The notes beneath the pieces were generated by a model. That model had not been told where the DNA came from. It saw nothing but the letters and a program-made list of their open reading frames with translations, and ran no database searches. Below, one piece after another: positions 1 to 8,809 of a DNA stretch of 64,000 bases. How positions within the stretch are numbered: the first letter of the stretch is position 1; every line of letters begins with the position of its first letter. This DNA is from Paenibacillus glucanolyticus NBRC 15330. Its GTDB lineage: Bacteria; Bacillota; Bacilli; Paenibacillales; Paenibacillaceae. Both the position numbers and the translations under genes were made by a program. The stretch is taken from the NCBI RefSeq assembly GCF_004000885.1, contig NZ_BIMC01000018.1, positions 56,947-120,946 on the forward strand, written 5' to 3'.

Positions 1-93
1 ATCTGGCAGATTCAAAAATGTTCGCAACTTAAAATAATTGTTGAATTTCCCCAATGCATGTGATAATATATTTTTTGCTTGAAAAATTTCTGT

Positions 94-167
<74 letters not shown>

Positions 168-174
168 TAAAATG

Positions 175-210
175 AAGAAGCAGCCACTTATCATCGTGGC
201 TGCTTCTTTG
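175..210 (+). terminator. rho-independent terminator of tRNA-Arg
   Basis: AAGAAGCAGCCAC and GTGGCTGCTTCTT form a 13-bp stem with an 8-nt loop, followed by a short T-rich stretch, 8 nt after the tRNA 3' end. Confidence 0.85.
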
Positions 211-216
211 CGTATT

Positions 217-315
217 CCAGAAGGGACGATGAACCCGGAATCGGGTTCGCCTTAGCGTACGCTTCGGGAGGGGTTACTTCGCAGTCGGCCTGCAAGACCG
301 CATCCCTTCTGGGAC
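217..315. repeat. tRNA-3'-end-like inverted repeat enclosing several hairpins
   Basis: CCAGAAGGGA (217-226) pairs perfectly with TCCCTTCTGG (303-312). Inside are a 7-bp hairpin (GAACCCG/CGGGTTC) and a self-complementary AGCGTACGCT. The right arm, ATCCCTTCTGGGAC (302-315), is a 14-nt exact copy of the tRNA-Arg 3' end (153-166). It may be a remnant of recombination at the tRNA or a structured RNA. No coding sequence is seen here. Confidence 0.6.
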
Positions 316-356
316 ACAGTCCGCATATGAACTCCATAGGCCACAATCACAACTTG

Positions 357-540
357 AACGGACACCAGGAGCGTTATTTCAGAAAAAACGTCCCGTTTTA
401 AAATTTAGCGGACACCACAGCCGTTATTTAGCAATTTAACAGGCAAATCACCCTCTTTTGGCGTTATAACGGCCCTCAGGTCCGTTAGCATATCTGTTAG
501 AGCTTTTTCACCATATTAGCGGCTTCTGAGTCCGTTATGG
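357..540. repeat. four degenerate TAACGG...CCGTTA short palindromic units
   Basis: Units lie near 357-378, 406-430, 466-489 and 516-540. Each has outward-facing ACGG/CCGTTA ends and a short middle such as ccctcaggt or cttctgagt, at roughly 50-60 bp spacing. The last unit runs into the 3' end of the acetyltransferase reading frame, so that protein's tail is repeat-derived. The stretch from 217 to 515 holds no gene, only these repeats and the inverted repeat before them. Confidence 0.7.
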
Positions 541-982
541 CGACCCAGCTCCATATGAATCAGTGGATACGGCTTGCCTGCACCATCCAGCTCCGAGCGG
601 CCCGTCTGCACAAAACCGTATTTTTTGTAAAAAGCGTGGGCTCCGGCGTTCTGTTCATTTACATCGACAGTAAGTTTATCCCCTTCAACGATTCGGCATG
701 CCGAATCAATTGGCTCCCCGCTCCTCGCCCATGATGCTGTGGATCCACAAACAACATTTCGATTTTCGAGCCGTCCAGGCCCATAAATCCAACGGGCTTG
801 AAATCCTTGTTCAAGCACACCCATAACTCCACAGCTCGAAGTGCTCCATTTTTCACCATTTTATAATAAAAACGGAGATCCTCCTCTGTCAGGAAATCAT
901 GCGTGCTGCACACAGCGCGATGCCACAGCTCCACTAATTGATCATGATATTCTTCTTTATAAGCAACAATATGACCCGTCAT
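516..982 (-). pseudogene. GNAT-family N-acetyltransferase, frameshifted
   Basis: The 5' part (from 982) reads MTGHIVAYKEEYHDQLVELW and reaches the acetyl-CoA-binding motif HHGRGAGSQL, then leaves frame and stops near 659. The 3' part in another frame continues the fold with LTVDVNEQNAGAHAFYKKYG and GKPYPLIHMEL, the classic GNAT C-terminus of the PhnO/YjaB type. The two join if one G is added to the G4 run at 680-683 (C on the plus strand), giving LKGDKLTVDVNEQ. So a single-base deletion separates it from an intact acyltransferase of about 155 residues. It could be a real recent pseudogene or a homopolymer sequencing error. The substrate is unknown, and the C-terminal residues lie in a repeat unit. 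Confidence 0.85.
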
Positions 983-1108
983 CCGAAATTCAACCCCATC
1001 TCAGGAAAATCACTAGGAAAATGTAATGATATTGTACAAATCACTCCATACTATTATATATAAATCCTTAATAGTATTCAGGTCTTTATCGTTCAGGAGG
1101 GATATAGG

Positions 1109-1537
1109 ATGCCATTATGGCTTATGTACGCACTGCTGTCGGCGGCCACCGCTGCACTTGTCGCTATTTTCGGCAAAATCGGGCTGCAAAATATCGATGC
1201 CAATTCAGCCACTGCCATTCGATCTGTCATCATGGCACTGTTCCTGCTGGGCGTGGTGGCCGTTCAGGGCAAATTTTCCGAGCTCGGGGAAATCCTCGTG
1301 CAGAAGAAAGCCTTAAGCTTCATTGTGCTAAGCGGAATTGCAGGAGCCATGTCCTGGCTGTTTTATTTTTTGGCACTGAAATACGGTAAGGTATCGCAGG
1401 TCGGGCCCATCGATAAATTAAGCGTGGTCATCGCCGTGATTCTTGCCTTTTTGTTTCTTGGAGAGAAAATATCCTGGATTAACGTGATCGGCGTCGCACT
1501 CATTGCTGTTGGTGCCCTGCTCGTTGCCGTAAAATAA
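1109..1537 (+). CDS. EamA-family small membrane transporter (half-size DMT)
   Basis: 142 residues with about five hydrophobic segments, matching a single EamA repeat, whereas full-length DMT exporters carry two. The last third, with GKVSQVGPIDKLSVVIAVI and FLGEKISWINVIGVALIAVG, is typical of the conserved EamA end. Half-size members are expected to work as dimers. The start follows AGGAGGGATATAGG. The substrate cannot be told: family members export amino acids, drugs or nucleotide-sugar-like metabolites. It stands alone, with no operon partner nearby. Confidence 0.85.
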   Translation: MPLWLMYALLSAATAALVAIFGKIGLQNIDANSATAIRSVIMALFLLGVVAVQGKFSELGEILVQKKALSFIVLSGIAGAMSWLFYFLALKYGKVSQVGPIDKLSVVIAVILAFLFLGEKISWINVIGVALIAVGALLVAVK

Positions 1538-1670
1538 AGCCGCTGATCAGCGGTTTATCTCATGATCCACTCATAGTTACAACCTATTGAATCTATCGCA
1601 TTTATATATTTCTAATTATAAACAAAACCTGTCACAATGAGGTTATTCATAAAAAAGGGGGAGTCTTACG

Positions 1671-2435
1671 ATGTCGGAGCAAATATGGAAGCCTCGGGAT
1701 TACGATCGGCAGTTGTCGTTTGTTTCAGCTTATGGAAAAGGTTTGGCAGAGCTTCTGGCGCCTCGAGCCGGCGAGCGGATTCTCGACCTTGGGTGCGGGA
1801 CCGGTGATTTGGCTTATGAAATATCAACGGCCGGTGCATACGTGACCGGTATGGACTCAGCCGTGGAGATGATTGGGCAGGCCCAAGCTAAGTATAAAAG
1901 CCTTGCATTCCGCGTTGGAAATGGCGAAAACTTCACGGTCGAAGCACCTTATGATGCTGTCTTCTCCAATGCGGCGCTGCACTGGATGAAGAATGCTGCA
2001 GGTGCAGTCCGCTCTGTGCATGGCGCACTAAGGAGCGGCGGCCGATTCGTCGCCGAATTTGGAGGAAAAGGCAATATTGAAACGATCTATGAAGCCCTAA
2101 GAACTGTATTCGCCGACCATTATGGAATCGATGCGGACACACGAAATCCGTGGTATTTTCCTAGTGTGGCAGAATATGCGACTCTGCTGGAAGCCCAAGG
2201 GTTCCAGGTCCGTATGGCACATCATTATGACCGTCCTACCAAGCTGTCTGAGGGCAAGGAGGGGGTTCGGTATTGGCTCCTGCATTTTGGCGATCATTTC
2301 TTTACCGGATTTACAGCTGAAGAAAGGGAGCATGCAATTGCCCGCATCAGCCAAATAAGCTACGACACGCTCTGGCATGAGGATGCCTACTACGCAGATT
2401 ATAAGCGCTTGCGTATCATTGCGGAGAAGCTTTAA
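1671..2435 (+). CDS. class I SAM-dependent methyltransferase
   Basis: 254 residues. SAM-binding motif I is ILDLGCGTGDLAYE at about residues 37-50, the acidic residue after strand beta-2 is in GMDSAVEM, and motif post-II/III is in YDAVFSNAALHWM. This arrangement matches trans-aconitate 2-methyltransferase-like and UbiE/Methyltransf_11 enzymes; HWM after FSNAAL is especially like the trans-aconitate group. The start has a GGGGGAG site. The small-molecule acceptor is not deducible. It is a single gene ending just before the argS promoter. Confidence 0.85.
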   Translation: MSEQIWKPRDYDRQLSFVSAYGKGLAELLAPRAGERILDLGCGTGDLAYEISTAGAYVTGMDSAVEMIGQAQAKYKSLAFRVGNGENFTVEAPYDAVFSNAALHWMKNAAGAVRSVHGALRSGGRFVAEFGGKGNIETIYEALRTVFADHYGIDADTRNPWYFPSVAEYATLLEAQGFQVRMAHHYDRPTKLSEGKEGVRYWLLHFGDHFFTGFTAEEREHAIARISQISYDTLWHEDAYYADYKRLRIIAEKL

Positions 2436-2446
2436 CAATTTTATGG

Positions 2447-2474
2447 TTGATTTTCTAAATAGATTGGTTATAAT
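2447..2474 (+). promoter_or_regulatory. sigma-A promoter of the argS T-box transcript
   Basis: TTGATT (2447-2452), a 16-bp spacer and a consensus TATAAT (2469-2474), about 25 bp before the first T-box structure. Confidence 0.75.
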
Positions 2475-2499
2475 ATGAAAAACTTGAAAATGTGATTTT

Positions 2500-2738
2500 C
2501 GTTGATTGGGAGAGTAACTGCTTCAGACTTTAGTCCAAGCGAGCCGGGAGGGTGGAAACCGGTACAAAGTCGGCCGTGAAACGGACCCAGGAGATGGTCT
2601 TCCGAATTGAAGGATTGTAGGGAGCCCCGGCTTACACCGTTATTGTATGAAGGTGGTTGAACCCTTGCCGGTTTAACAACAAGAGTGGTACCGCGAGCAC
2701 AAGTCCTCGTCTCTTTATTGAGATGAGGGCTTTTTTTA
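2500..2738 (+). promoter_or_regulatory. T-box riboswitch of argS
   Basis: The leader begins with the GAGAGTAAC entry of stem I and contains the distal GGAGGGTGGAAACC bulge region. It carries the diagnostic T-box AAGAGTGGTACCGCG (2681-2695) and ends in a terminator (GTCCTCGTCTC / GAGATGAGGGC, then a T run, 2702-2737). Uncharged cognate tRNA binding would favour the antiterminator and raise argS transcription. I could not assign the specifier codon with certainty by eye; an arginine codon is expected from the downstream gene. Confidence 0.93.
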
Positions 2739-2778
2739 TTTTTCCGAGGTATTCTTATTTTTCAAAGGGGGATTTACC

Positions 2779-4641
2779 GTGTTAAGTCAATTAATGATTA
2801 CCAGTGTTCAACAAGCAGCAATCCAGGTGTGTGACTCTTTCGGCATCAAGCTGCCGGAATCCATCCCAATCCGGGTCGAGCAGCCCTCCAGCATAGAGCA
2901 CGGGGATTATGCAACCAACATCGCAATGCAGCTTGCCAAGCTGCTTCGTAAGGCTCCCCTGCACATTGCCGAGTTAATTAAAACAGAGCTTGAGCAGGAT
3001 GTTCCCTTCAAACAACTGGTCTCTTCCACGGAGGTCGTGGCTCCAGGTTTTATCAATCTGCACATCGACTGGGAAGCGTGGGCCAACCACCCATTTGAAC
3101 TGCCACCGGCGACCCATGAAAAGATTGTTATCGAGCACACCTCCATCAATCCAAACAAATCTGCGCATATCGGTCATTTACGGAATTCCTGTATCGGGGA
3201 TACGCTGGTCCGGCTGATGAGAAAGCTTGGCTATGAGGTGGAGGCGCATAATTATATCGACGATCTTGGCAATCAGCTGGCGGATACGGTTGTTGGAATG
3301 CTCCATACCCCGCTGTCCAAGGAACATGCCAGATTCGGTGATTACTGCTGGGATGTGTATTCGAGCACGAATAAAGCATACGAAAGAGAACCTGCACTGG
3401 TTCAACATCGGACGGAAGTTCTCCACGCATTGGAGGAGGGACATCAGAATCTTTCCTGGATCGGATTGCTCGTAGCTGAAAGAATCGTTAAAGAGCATCT
3501 TGAAGAAATGAAGCAGTTTGGCATTGGATACGACCTTCTGGTATGGGAGAGCAGCATTGTCAGAGAGGGATTTTGGGATTCCGCCTTCGAATTGTTGAAG
3601 AACACCTCACTGTTCCATCAGGAAACCGAGGGTAAGCTGGCAGGCTGCTGGGTGCTCAAACAATTAGGGGGAGATAAGGCAAACGATCCCGATTCCGAGC
3701 ACAGCATGGACAAAGTGCTGGTACGCTCTAATGGCATTTTGACTTACACCGCCAAAGATATTGCTTATCATTTGTGGAAATACGGACTGCTCTCCAATGA
3801 TTTTGTATATACAAAATTCACCGAAGATGTTTGGACCACGAGCACTCAGGGTGAACAGCAGGCATATGGCAAAGCCGATATGGTTATCAATGTCATTGAT
3901 TACAGGCAGCAGTACCCACAGCTGATGGTGAAACAGGCACTGGAAGGCTTGGGATTCAACGAAGAAGCCCTGAACCTTCGACATGTCAGTTACGGCGTGG
4001 TTTCACTCAGTCCTTCGGCAGCAGCGGATCTTGGAATCGACACTTCCGACGGAAAGGCGTCCTATGCCATGTCCGGACGTCAAGGGATCGGGATCAAAAT
4101 TACCGAGCTTATCCAGCAAGTAGCCAATGTCATCGAAGAGACCCGTTCGGATAAAAACGGATTGTCCAGCCATGCGATAGCAGCAGCCTCCATCCGTTAC
4201 TATCTGCTTCGCTTTGCACTGCAAACCGAGGTTGTGTTCGATCTGAAACAGGCCACGGAAATTTCGGGAAATACGGGAGTCTACCTGCTCTATTCCTACG
4301 CGCGTGCACTTAGTGTTCTCAATAAAGCGCAGGATGCCGGTGTCTTGCCCTCTATGCCTGCTCACTTCCCTGACATGAAAAAAGCAGAGCATGCGCTGCT
4401 GAGGCATATCAGCACCTGGCATGATACCCTTTATGCTGCCGGACGAGAGCTATCCCCAAGCGCCATCTGTAACTTCGCGTATGAGCTGTGCTCCTTGTTC
4501 AACAATTTTTATTCGGCATGTCCGATTCTGAAAGCCGAGGCAGACGTACAGCGTTTCCGGATATGGCTCACTTCGCTGTTTAAGGATACCCTTGGCGAAG
4601 CTTTGGAAGTGTTGGGATTGCCAACGCCGAGCCGGATGTAA
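2779..4641 (+). CDS. argS: arginyl-tRNA synthetase
   Basis: 620 residues, longer than the roughly 555 of the usual bacterial enzyme. It charges tRNA-Arg with arginine in the cytoplasm. The N-terminal Arg-S domain is followed by the class I signature with HIGH at residues 130-133 (NKSAHIGHLRN). A KMSKS-equivalent, YAMSGRQGIGIK, lies near residue 430, and the anticodon-binding DALR region with Y-S-Y-A-R-A at the end. The MSGRxG form suggests the alternative ArgRS lineage, so a second argS may exist elsewhere. A T-box leader controls it, and two tRNA-Arg(TCT) genes flank it. GGGGGATTTACC precedes the GTG start. Confidence 0.95.
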   Translation: MLSQLMITSVQQAAIQVCDSFGIKLPESIPIRVEQPSSIEHGDYATNIAMQLAKLLRKAPLHIAELIKTELEQDVPFKQLVSSTEVVAPGFINLHIDWEAWANHPFELPPATHEKIVIEHTSINPNKSAHIGHLRNSCIGDTLVRLMRKLGYEVEAHNYIDDLGNQLADTVVGMLHTPLSKEHARFGDYCWDVYSSTNKAYEREPALVQHRTEVLHALEEGHQNLSWIGLLVAERIVKEHLEEMKQFGIGYDLLVWESSIVREGFWDSAFELLKNTSLFHQETEGKLAGCWVLKQLGGDKANDPDSEHSMDKVLVRSNGILTYTAKDIAYHLWKYGLLSNDFVYTKFTEDVWTTSTQGEQQAYGKADMVINVIDYRQQYPQLMVKQALEGLGFNEEALNLRHVSYGVVSLSPSAAADLGIDTSDGKASYAMSGRQGIGIKITELIQQVANVIEETRSDKNGLSSHAIAAASIRYYLLRFALQTEVVFDLKQATEISGNTGVYLLYSYARALSVLNKAQDAGVLPSMPAHFPDMKKAEHALLRHISTWHDTLYAAGRELSPSAICNFAYELCSLFNNFYSACPILKAEADVQRFRIWLTSLFKDTLGEALEVLGLPTPSRM

Positions 4642-4685
4642 AGGAAACTCTGTGGGATGTTCCTGAATGCAGCTGTAGTTTCTTT

Positions 4686-4737
4686 AAAAAAGCCGCCCAT
4701 TCTTTTTCAACAAGAATAAGAATGGGCGGCTTTTTTC
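4686..4737. terminator. bidirectional terminator between argS and the convergent gene
   Basis: AAAAAAGCCGCCCATTCT and AGAATGGGCGGCTTTTTT form a long stem with A and T runs on both sides, suiting both converging transcripts. Confidence 0.9.
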
Positions 4738-4739
4738 CT

Positions 4740-5180
4740 TTATTGCAGCCCTCTGACGGTCAGTCTGACCTGAACTCCATCCGTTGCTGGCTCTTCCTGA
4801 AGAGTCCAGTTGACAGCCAGTGCCTCCTTCAAGCGAGCCAACTGCTCCTTCTTGAGCTTTAACCCCTCAATGATTCCCTCACCCACACGGAAGTCGGATT
4901 CCGAGCTGAGGTGAAAGGTTTCCTCCAGCCATATTTTCAGACCGTTTCGGGTATTAAACGTAATTTTGTAGCCCTCGATAACGGCTTTTTCCAAATCTTC
5001 CCCATGCTCTCCCGAATAGGCGAACAGTTCCCCGTAATGAAAATGACCATTCTGAGCAATCTGAAATCTCTCATTCTCTCCCGAGCGTACTGCCTCCAGC
5101 AACTCGGAGGAGGTGAGTCCCGATTTTCTGGCGTGCTCCAATAAGATGGCGGTATTCTGTGATATTTTAGTAAGCTGCAT
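4740..5180 (-). CDS. conserved hypothetical cytoplasmic protein, function unknown
   Basis: 146 residues with no signal peptide and no membrane segment. Predicted mixed alpha/beta, with a charged helical centre (LKLKKEQLARLKEAL). I do not recognise the family. The start is preceded by GAGG (TATTGAGGAGGCATCAAGC), a good site. It runs convergently to argS and shares its terminator; upstream lies the second tRNA-Arg, so it is a single-gene transcript. Codon use resembles its neighbours, supporting a real gene. Confidence 0.75.
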   Translation of the reverse strand: MQLTKISQNTAILLEHARKSGLTSSELLEAVRSGENERFQIAQNGHFHYGELFAYSGEHGEDLEKAVIEGYKITFNTRNGLKIWLEETFHLSSESDFRVGEGIIEGLKLKKEQLARLKEALAVNWTLQEEPATDGVQVRLTVRGLQ

Positions 5181-5326
5181 GCTTGATGCCTCCTCAATAT
5201 ATATACGAAAATATTTTTTCTTCTATTATAAGATGAAATGATTATGAAGTCAGGTCTTCTCAAAACATAAACTAATCGTGTCATGGATATCTTTCATTTG
5301 CAAGAAAGGCGGCCCTTGATTGGACG

Positions 5327-5352
5327 CAAAAACACCGCCATAAATGGCGGTG
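5327..5352 (-). terminator. terminator of the second tRNA-Arg
   Basis: Read on the minus strand, CACCGCCA-TTTA-TGGCGGTG is followed by TTTTT, 10 nt after the tRNA end. Confidence 0.9.
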
Positions 5353-5361
5353 CCTCTTTTA

Positions 5362-5435
<74 letters not shown>

Positions 5436-5594
5436 ATATATGTATGAAATGCTTTAAAACAGTAACGAAGTATATTATATCGCATATTCGGCATTTTTTA
5501 AAGAACTTTTTTTTGAATACCCTCATTACAGAATCAGGAACGCGCTTACTGGGTAATATGTATATCATCAGAATGACTTTAGGAGTGTGATACC

Positions 5595-5891
5595 ATGAGA
5601 CAGCTTCTGTCCTCTTTATCGTATTTCAGCATCTTTTTTGCGCCGTTTCTTCTCCCCCTCATCGTGTGGATTCTGTCTCCGGACGCCTACGTTGCCAAGC
5701 ACGCCCGCCGTGCATTATTCTCGCACGTATTCCCGGTTATCGCAGCGATACCCATGATCTATATGGCCGTAACCTCGGGGTCCTTCGGCTCCATTATCGG
5801 GTATCTCATCCTGTTCGGGATCATCTACTTCGGAGCATTTGTATATAACATCATCATGGGCATTCAAGTATTGCGGGAAACGGCTTACTAA
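5595..5891 (+). CDS. small DUF4870-like membrane protein
   Basis: 98 residues with three hydrophobic segments (about 5-27, 45-62 and 66-90). The pattern PLIVWILSPDAYVAKHARRALFSH matches the DUF4870/YtxH-neighbour class, where PLI-W is followed by a short loop and a HA-A-F helix start. The function of the family is unknown. It has a good GGAGTG site and its own terminator, so it is monocistronic. Confidence 0.75.
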   Translation: MRQLLSSLSYFSIFFAPFLLPLIVWILSPDAYVAKHARRALFSHVFPVIAAIPMIYMAVTSGSFGSIIGYLILFGIIYFGAFVYNIIMGIQVLRETAY

Positions 5892-5906
5892 ACACATCAG
5901 ATGATT

Positions 5907-5946
5907 GAAGGGCCATGCAGCTATCATGCTGCATGGCCCTTCTTGT
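5907..5946. terminator. rho-independent terminator
   Basis: GAAGGGCCATGCAGC / GCTGCATGGCCCTTC is a 15-bp near-perfect stem with TTGTCT after it. Confidence 0.85.
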
Positions 5947-5986
5947 CTAGGCTTCCAAAGAACTTTGCCAATCTTTTTCCTAACCC

Positions 5987-6355
5987 CTAAAAATACTGAG
6001 GTCCTTCGCTGAGCCGCTGATTCAACTGCTCGTACAATTGACCGGTCGAGAGGAGCTGCTGTTTAAAGGTATCCCTATCCTCCTCGGCCGTGGAATGAAC
6101 ACTATTCTCGAACGCTTCGTCCGTAGCATCCACAAAAGCATCATGCATGCTGTTATCAAACCAGTCGAGCTCCATGCTGGCGTTGCTCCGGACGATTCTC
6201 ACCAGTTCGTAGCCTCCCAGCGGAGACGATGGTGTCAGGTAAGCCAGCAATGCGCTTTCTCCCTCCGCTTCAGGATATACCTCCACCTCGGCGCATGGCG
6301 CACCGTTAACTTCGGTAATCCGTCGAATTTTTGCGTCTCTAATTGCGTACATCAT
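5987..6355 (-). CDS. conserved hypothetical protein, function unknown
   Basis: 122 residues, acidic, cytoplasmic, not recognised. The first half looks like beta strands (YAIRDAKIRRITEVNGAPCAEVEVY); the second half is helical and Glu/Asp-rich. It follows another unknown gene (6407-6721) in the same direction with a 50-bp gap, so the two are probably co-transcribed. Confidence 0.65.
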   Translation of the reverse strand: MMYAIRDAKIRRITEVNGAPCAEVEVYPEAEGESALLAYLTPSSPLGGYELVRIVRSNASMELDWFDNSMHDAFVDATDEAFENSVHSTAEEDRDTFKQQLLSTGQLYEQLNQRLSEGPQYF

Positions 6356-6406
6356 GCATTCTCCTTCATGGGATGTGCAGGCTTCTGCACAATCCTTTTT
6401 TTATTT

Positions 6407-6721
6407 TCACGTGATATCGGAGAGCAATCGCAGCTCCTCCATCTGCTGACGCGTTGCCGGCGTACCCAACTGATATATCGTCCGGTACACATTATCCAGG
6501 GAAGATTGAAACAGGGCATTGGAGCTTTGTTGCGGCGTATCCGGCCAAGGAAACATGTATCCAAGGGCTTCTTCTTCCTTCTCCTGCATCATATCCAGCT
6601 CAATCCGGACTTGATCAGCCTCTTCCGGCGTAGCTTCGATCTCCCATTCATAAGGGCTTGCCCCCTGCTGAGTCAACACAGAACGGCTTTGCACGGAGAC
6701 GTAATAGGTTGACTTATCCAT
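6407..6721 (-). CDS. conserved hypothetical protein, function unknown
   Basis: 104 residues. It begins with beta-strand-like text (STYYVSVQSRSVLT, YEWEIEATPEEADQ) and has no signal or membrane segment. Its helical end (RQQMEELRLLSDIT) may mediate pairing. The start has GGAG (AAAGGAGAGAAGCGTCC). It is likely the first gene of a two-gene unit with 5987-6355. No function is proposed. Confidence 0.68.
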   Translation of the reverse strand: MDKSTYYVSVQSRSVLTQQGASPYEWEIEATPEEADQVRIELDMMQEKEEEALGYMFPWPDTPQQSSNALFQSSLDNVYRTIYQLGTPATRQQMEELRLLSDIT

Positions 6722-6883
6722 GGACGCTTCTCTCCTTTGCTTTGAAATTCGTCCTCTTTCTTAGTTTTCGTAAAAGGACAGACATTTTATGCCTTCCTTC
6801 GGCATATATCTGTATCACTTTGGCGACGTAGGATTAAAAAGTTGGGACAGCGTATGACAAAGACAAAGAGAGGATGAACCGTC

Positions 6884-8728
6884 ATGTGCGGAATAACCGG
6901 TTTTATACAATGGAGCGGCGATTTGACGCAGGATTCGCAGCTGCTGGTAAAAATGACAGAAAGTTTGGCTCACCGCGGACCTGACGGATCCGGCACCTGG
7001 ATTTCCAACCCGTGCGCATTTGGACACCGAAGACTCAGCGTGATCGACCCCGAAAATGGAGCTCAGCCGATGATCATTCATCAGGAAGAGGAAGTCTACG
7101 CCATTGTATACAACGGGGAATTATATAATGCTGCTGAGCTTAAAGACGAATTGATACGACGCGGACATCGTTTCAATACCAAGTGTGATACGGAAGTGTT
7201 GTTAGTCTCCTATATCGAATGGGGCCCCGAGTGTTTGGAACGCCTCAATGGAATATTTGCCTTTGCCATTTGGGATAGTGCGCAGGAACAAGTGTTTCTG
7301 GCACGGGACCGGGTGGGAGTAAAACCCTTGTTCTACAGCTACATCGACGGAACCTTGGTTTTCGGCTCTGAACCCAAAGCACTGCTGCAGCATCCGAAGG
7401 TGGAGCCCGTGGTCGGTGCTGAAGGACTTGCCGAAGTGTTCATTATCGGTCCTGCACGGACCCCGGGGCATGGCGTCTATAAAGACATCTCCGAACTCCG
7501 CCCTGGCATGGCGATGATATTTAACCGGGAAGGGTTGCGCAAATACACCTATTGGAAGCTGGAAAGCAAACCGCATGAGGATGATGTAGACCAAACGGCA
7601 AGCTACTTGCGCGATCTCCTCCGGGATACGGTAGAGCGTCAGCTGGTATCTGACGTGCCGGTCTGCTCCCTTTTATCCGGGGGGCTTGATTCCAGTGCGC
7701 TTTCTTCCCTTGCCGTCGATTACTATAAGCGGACGGGCCAAGGACAAGTGCATACCTACTCTGTCGATTATGTGGACAACAACAAGCACTTTCAGTCCCA
7801 TTCCTTCCAGCCTGGCGCAGATGCGCCATGGATTCAACGGATGCACGATGAGCTTGGGACGAACCATCACTGGATTGAATTCGATACTCCCGAATTGGTT
7901 GAGGCGCTGGATACCTCCACGCAAAAGCGCGACCTGCCCGGCATGGCCGACGTTGATGCATCGCTGCTCCTCTTCTGCCGAGAGATCAAAAAAGGCGCCA
8001 CCGTTGCCATATCGGGCGAAGCTGCCGATGAAATATTTGGCGGATATCCTTGGTTTCACCGGGAAGACATGCTGAACTCCGGCACATTCCCATGGTCGGT
8101 CGCTCCGGACATGAGAGCCGGACTTCTGTCTGCCGAAATCCGGGACTGGATCAGACCCCTGGAATACCTGGGAGACCGCTATTCGGATGCGGTAGCTGAA
8201 GTCCCTAAGCTGGACGGCGAGACTGGCCAGCAAGCCAAAATGCGGGTTATGTCCTACCTCAACATCACCCGCTTTATGCCAACCCTGCTGGATCGCAAGG
8301 ACCGGATGAGTATGGGCGTCGGACTGGAGGTCCGTGTGCCTTATACCGATCATCGTCTGATCGATTATGTGTGGAACATCCCATGGAGCATCAAAACAGC
8401 AGGCGACCGTGAAAAAGGCATTCTGCGCAAGGCGCTGGAGGGCGTGCTCCCGGATGATGTCCTGTACCGCAAAAAAAGTCCATATCCCAAAACCCACAAT
8501 CCGAACTACCTGACCGCCGTCAAAGCGCAGGTACTGTCCATACTGGATGATGGCACATCTCCGCTGCTTCCGCTCATTGATACTGCGCGGATACGGGAGC
8601 TGGCCTCTTCGCCGGACGCGTCCTCCAATCTCCCTTGGTTCGGTCAATTGATGTCCGGCCCGCAGCTGTTTGCCTACTTGGCCCAGGTTCATTTCTGGCT
8701 TAAAGAATATAACGTATCCATACGTTAA
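6884..8728 (+). CDS. asnB: glutamine-hydrolysing asparagine synthetase
   Basis: 614 residues. It makes asparagine from aspartate, ATP and glutamine. Cys2 of MCGITGFIQW is the catalytic nucleophile of the N-terminal glutaminase domain, with LAHRGPDGSG and YNGELYNAAEL following in the expected places. The C-terminal synthetase domain has the PP-loop SLLSGGLDSSALS near residue 265 and later DRKDRMSMGVGLEVRVPY. In B. subtilis three paralogues exist; this one resembles AsnO/YisO, used during sporulation, in length, but that sub-assignment is inference. AGAGAGGATGAACCGTC precedes the start. It is monocistronic, with a terminator at 8749-8790. Confidence 0.93.
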   Translation: MCGITGFIQWSGDLTQDSQLLVKMTESLAHRGPDGSGTWISNPCAFGHRRLSVIDPENGAQPMIIHQEEEVYAIVYNGELYNAAELKDELIRRGHRFNTKCDTEVLLVSYIEWGPECLERLNGIFAFAIWDSAQEQVFLARDRVGVKPLFYSYIDGTLVFGSEPKALLQHPKVEPVVGAEGLAEVFIIGPARTPGHGVYKDISELRPGMAMIFNREGLRKYTYWKLESKPHEDDVDQTASYLRDLLRDTVERQLVSDVPVCSLLSGGLDSSALSSLAVDYYKRTGQGQVHTYSVDYVDNNKHFQSHSFQPGADAPWIQRMHDELGTNHHWIEFDTPELVEALDTSTQKRDLPGMADVDASLLLFCREIKKGATVAISGEAADEIFGGYPWFHREDMLNSGTFPWSVAPDMRAGLLSAEIRDWIRPLEYLGDRYSDAVAEVPKLDGETGQQAKMRVMSYLNITRFMPTLLDRKDRMSMGVGLEVRVPYTDHRLIDYVWNIPWSIKTAGDREKGILRKALEGVLPDDVLYRKKSPYPKTHNPNYLTAVKAQVLSILDDGTSPLLPLIDTARIRELASSPDASSNLPWFGQLMSGPQLFAYLAQVHFWLKEYNVSIR

Positions 8729-8748
8729 ACCTTATTCTACTGAAAAAA

Positions 8749-8790
8749 CAAAGAAACCATACCCGCTCACGCCGGTATGGTTTCTTTTTT
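8749..8790. terminator. bidirectional terminator between asnB and rdgB
   Basis: AAAGAAACCATACC and GGTATGGTTTCTTT pair, flanked by A and T runs, between convergent genes. Confidence 0.9.
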
Positions 8791-8809
8791 GCAATCATCT
8801 CGATTCAGC

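Noticed and set aside
659..700. Programmed frameshift in the acetyltransferase gene
   Set aside because: No slippery heptamer with a downstream structure is evident; GNAT genes are not known to use recoding, so a simple deletion is more likely.
7673..8692. A 339-codon open frame on the minus strand opposite asnB
   Set aside because: It is the shadow of a GC-rich coding sequence on the other strand; the protein has no recognisable family and no ribosome site, while asnB is complete.
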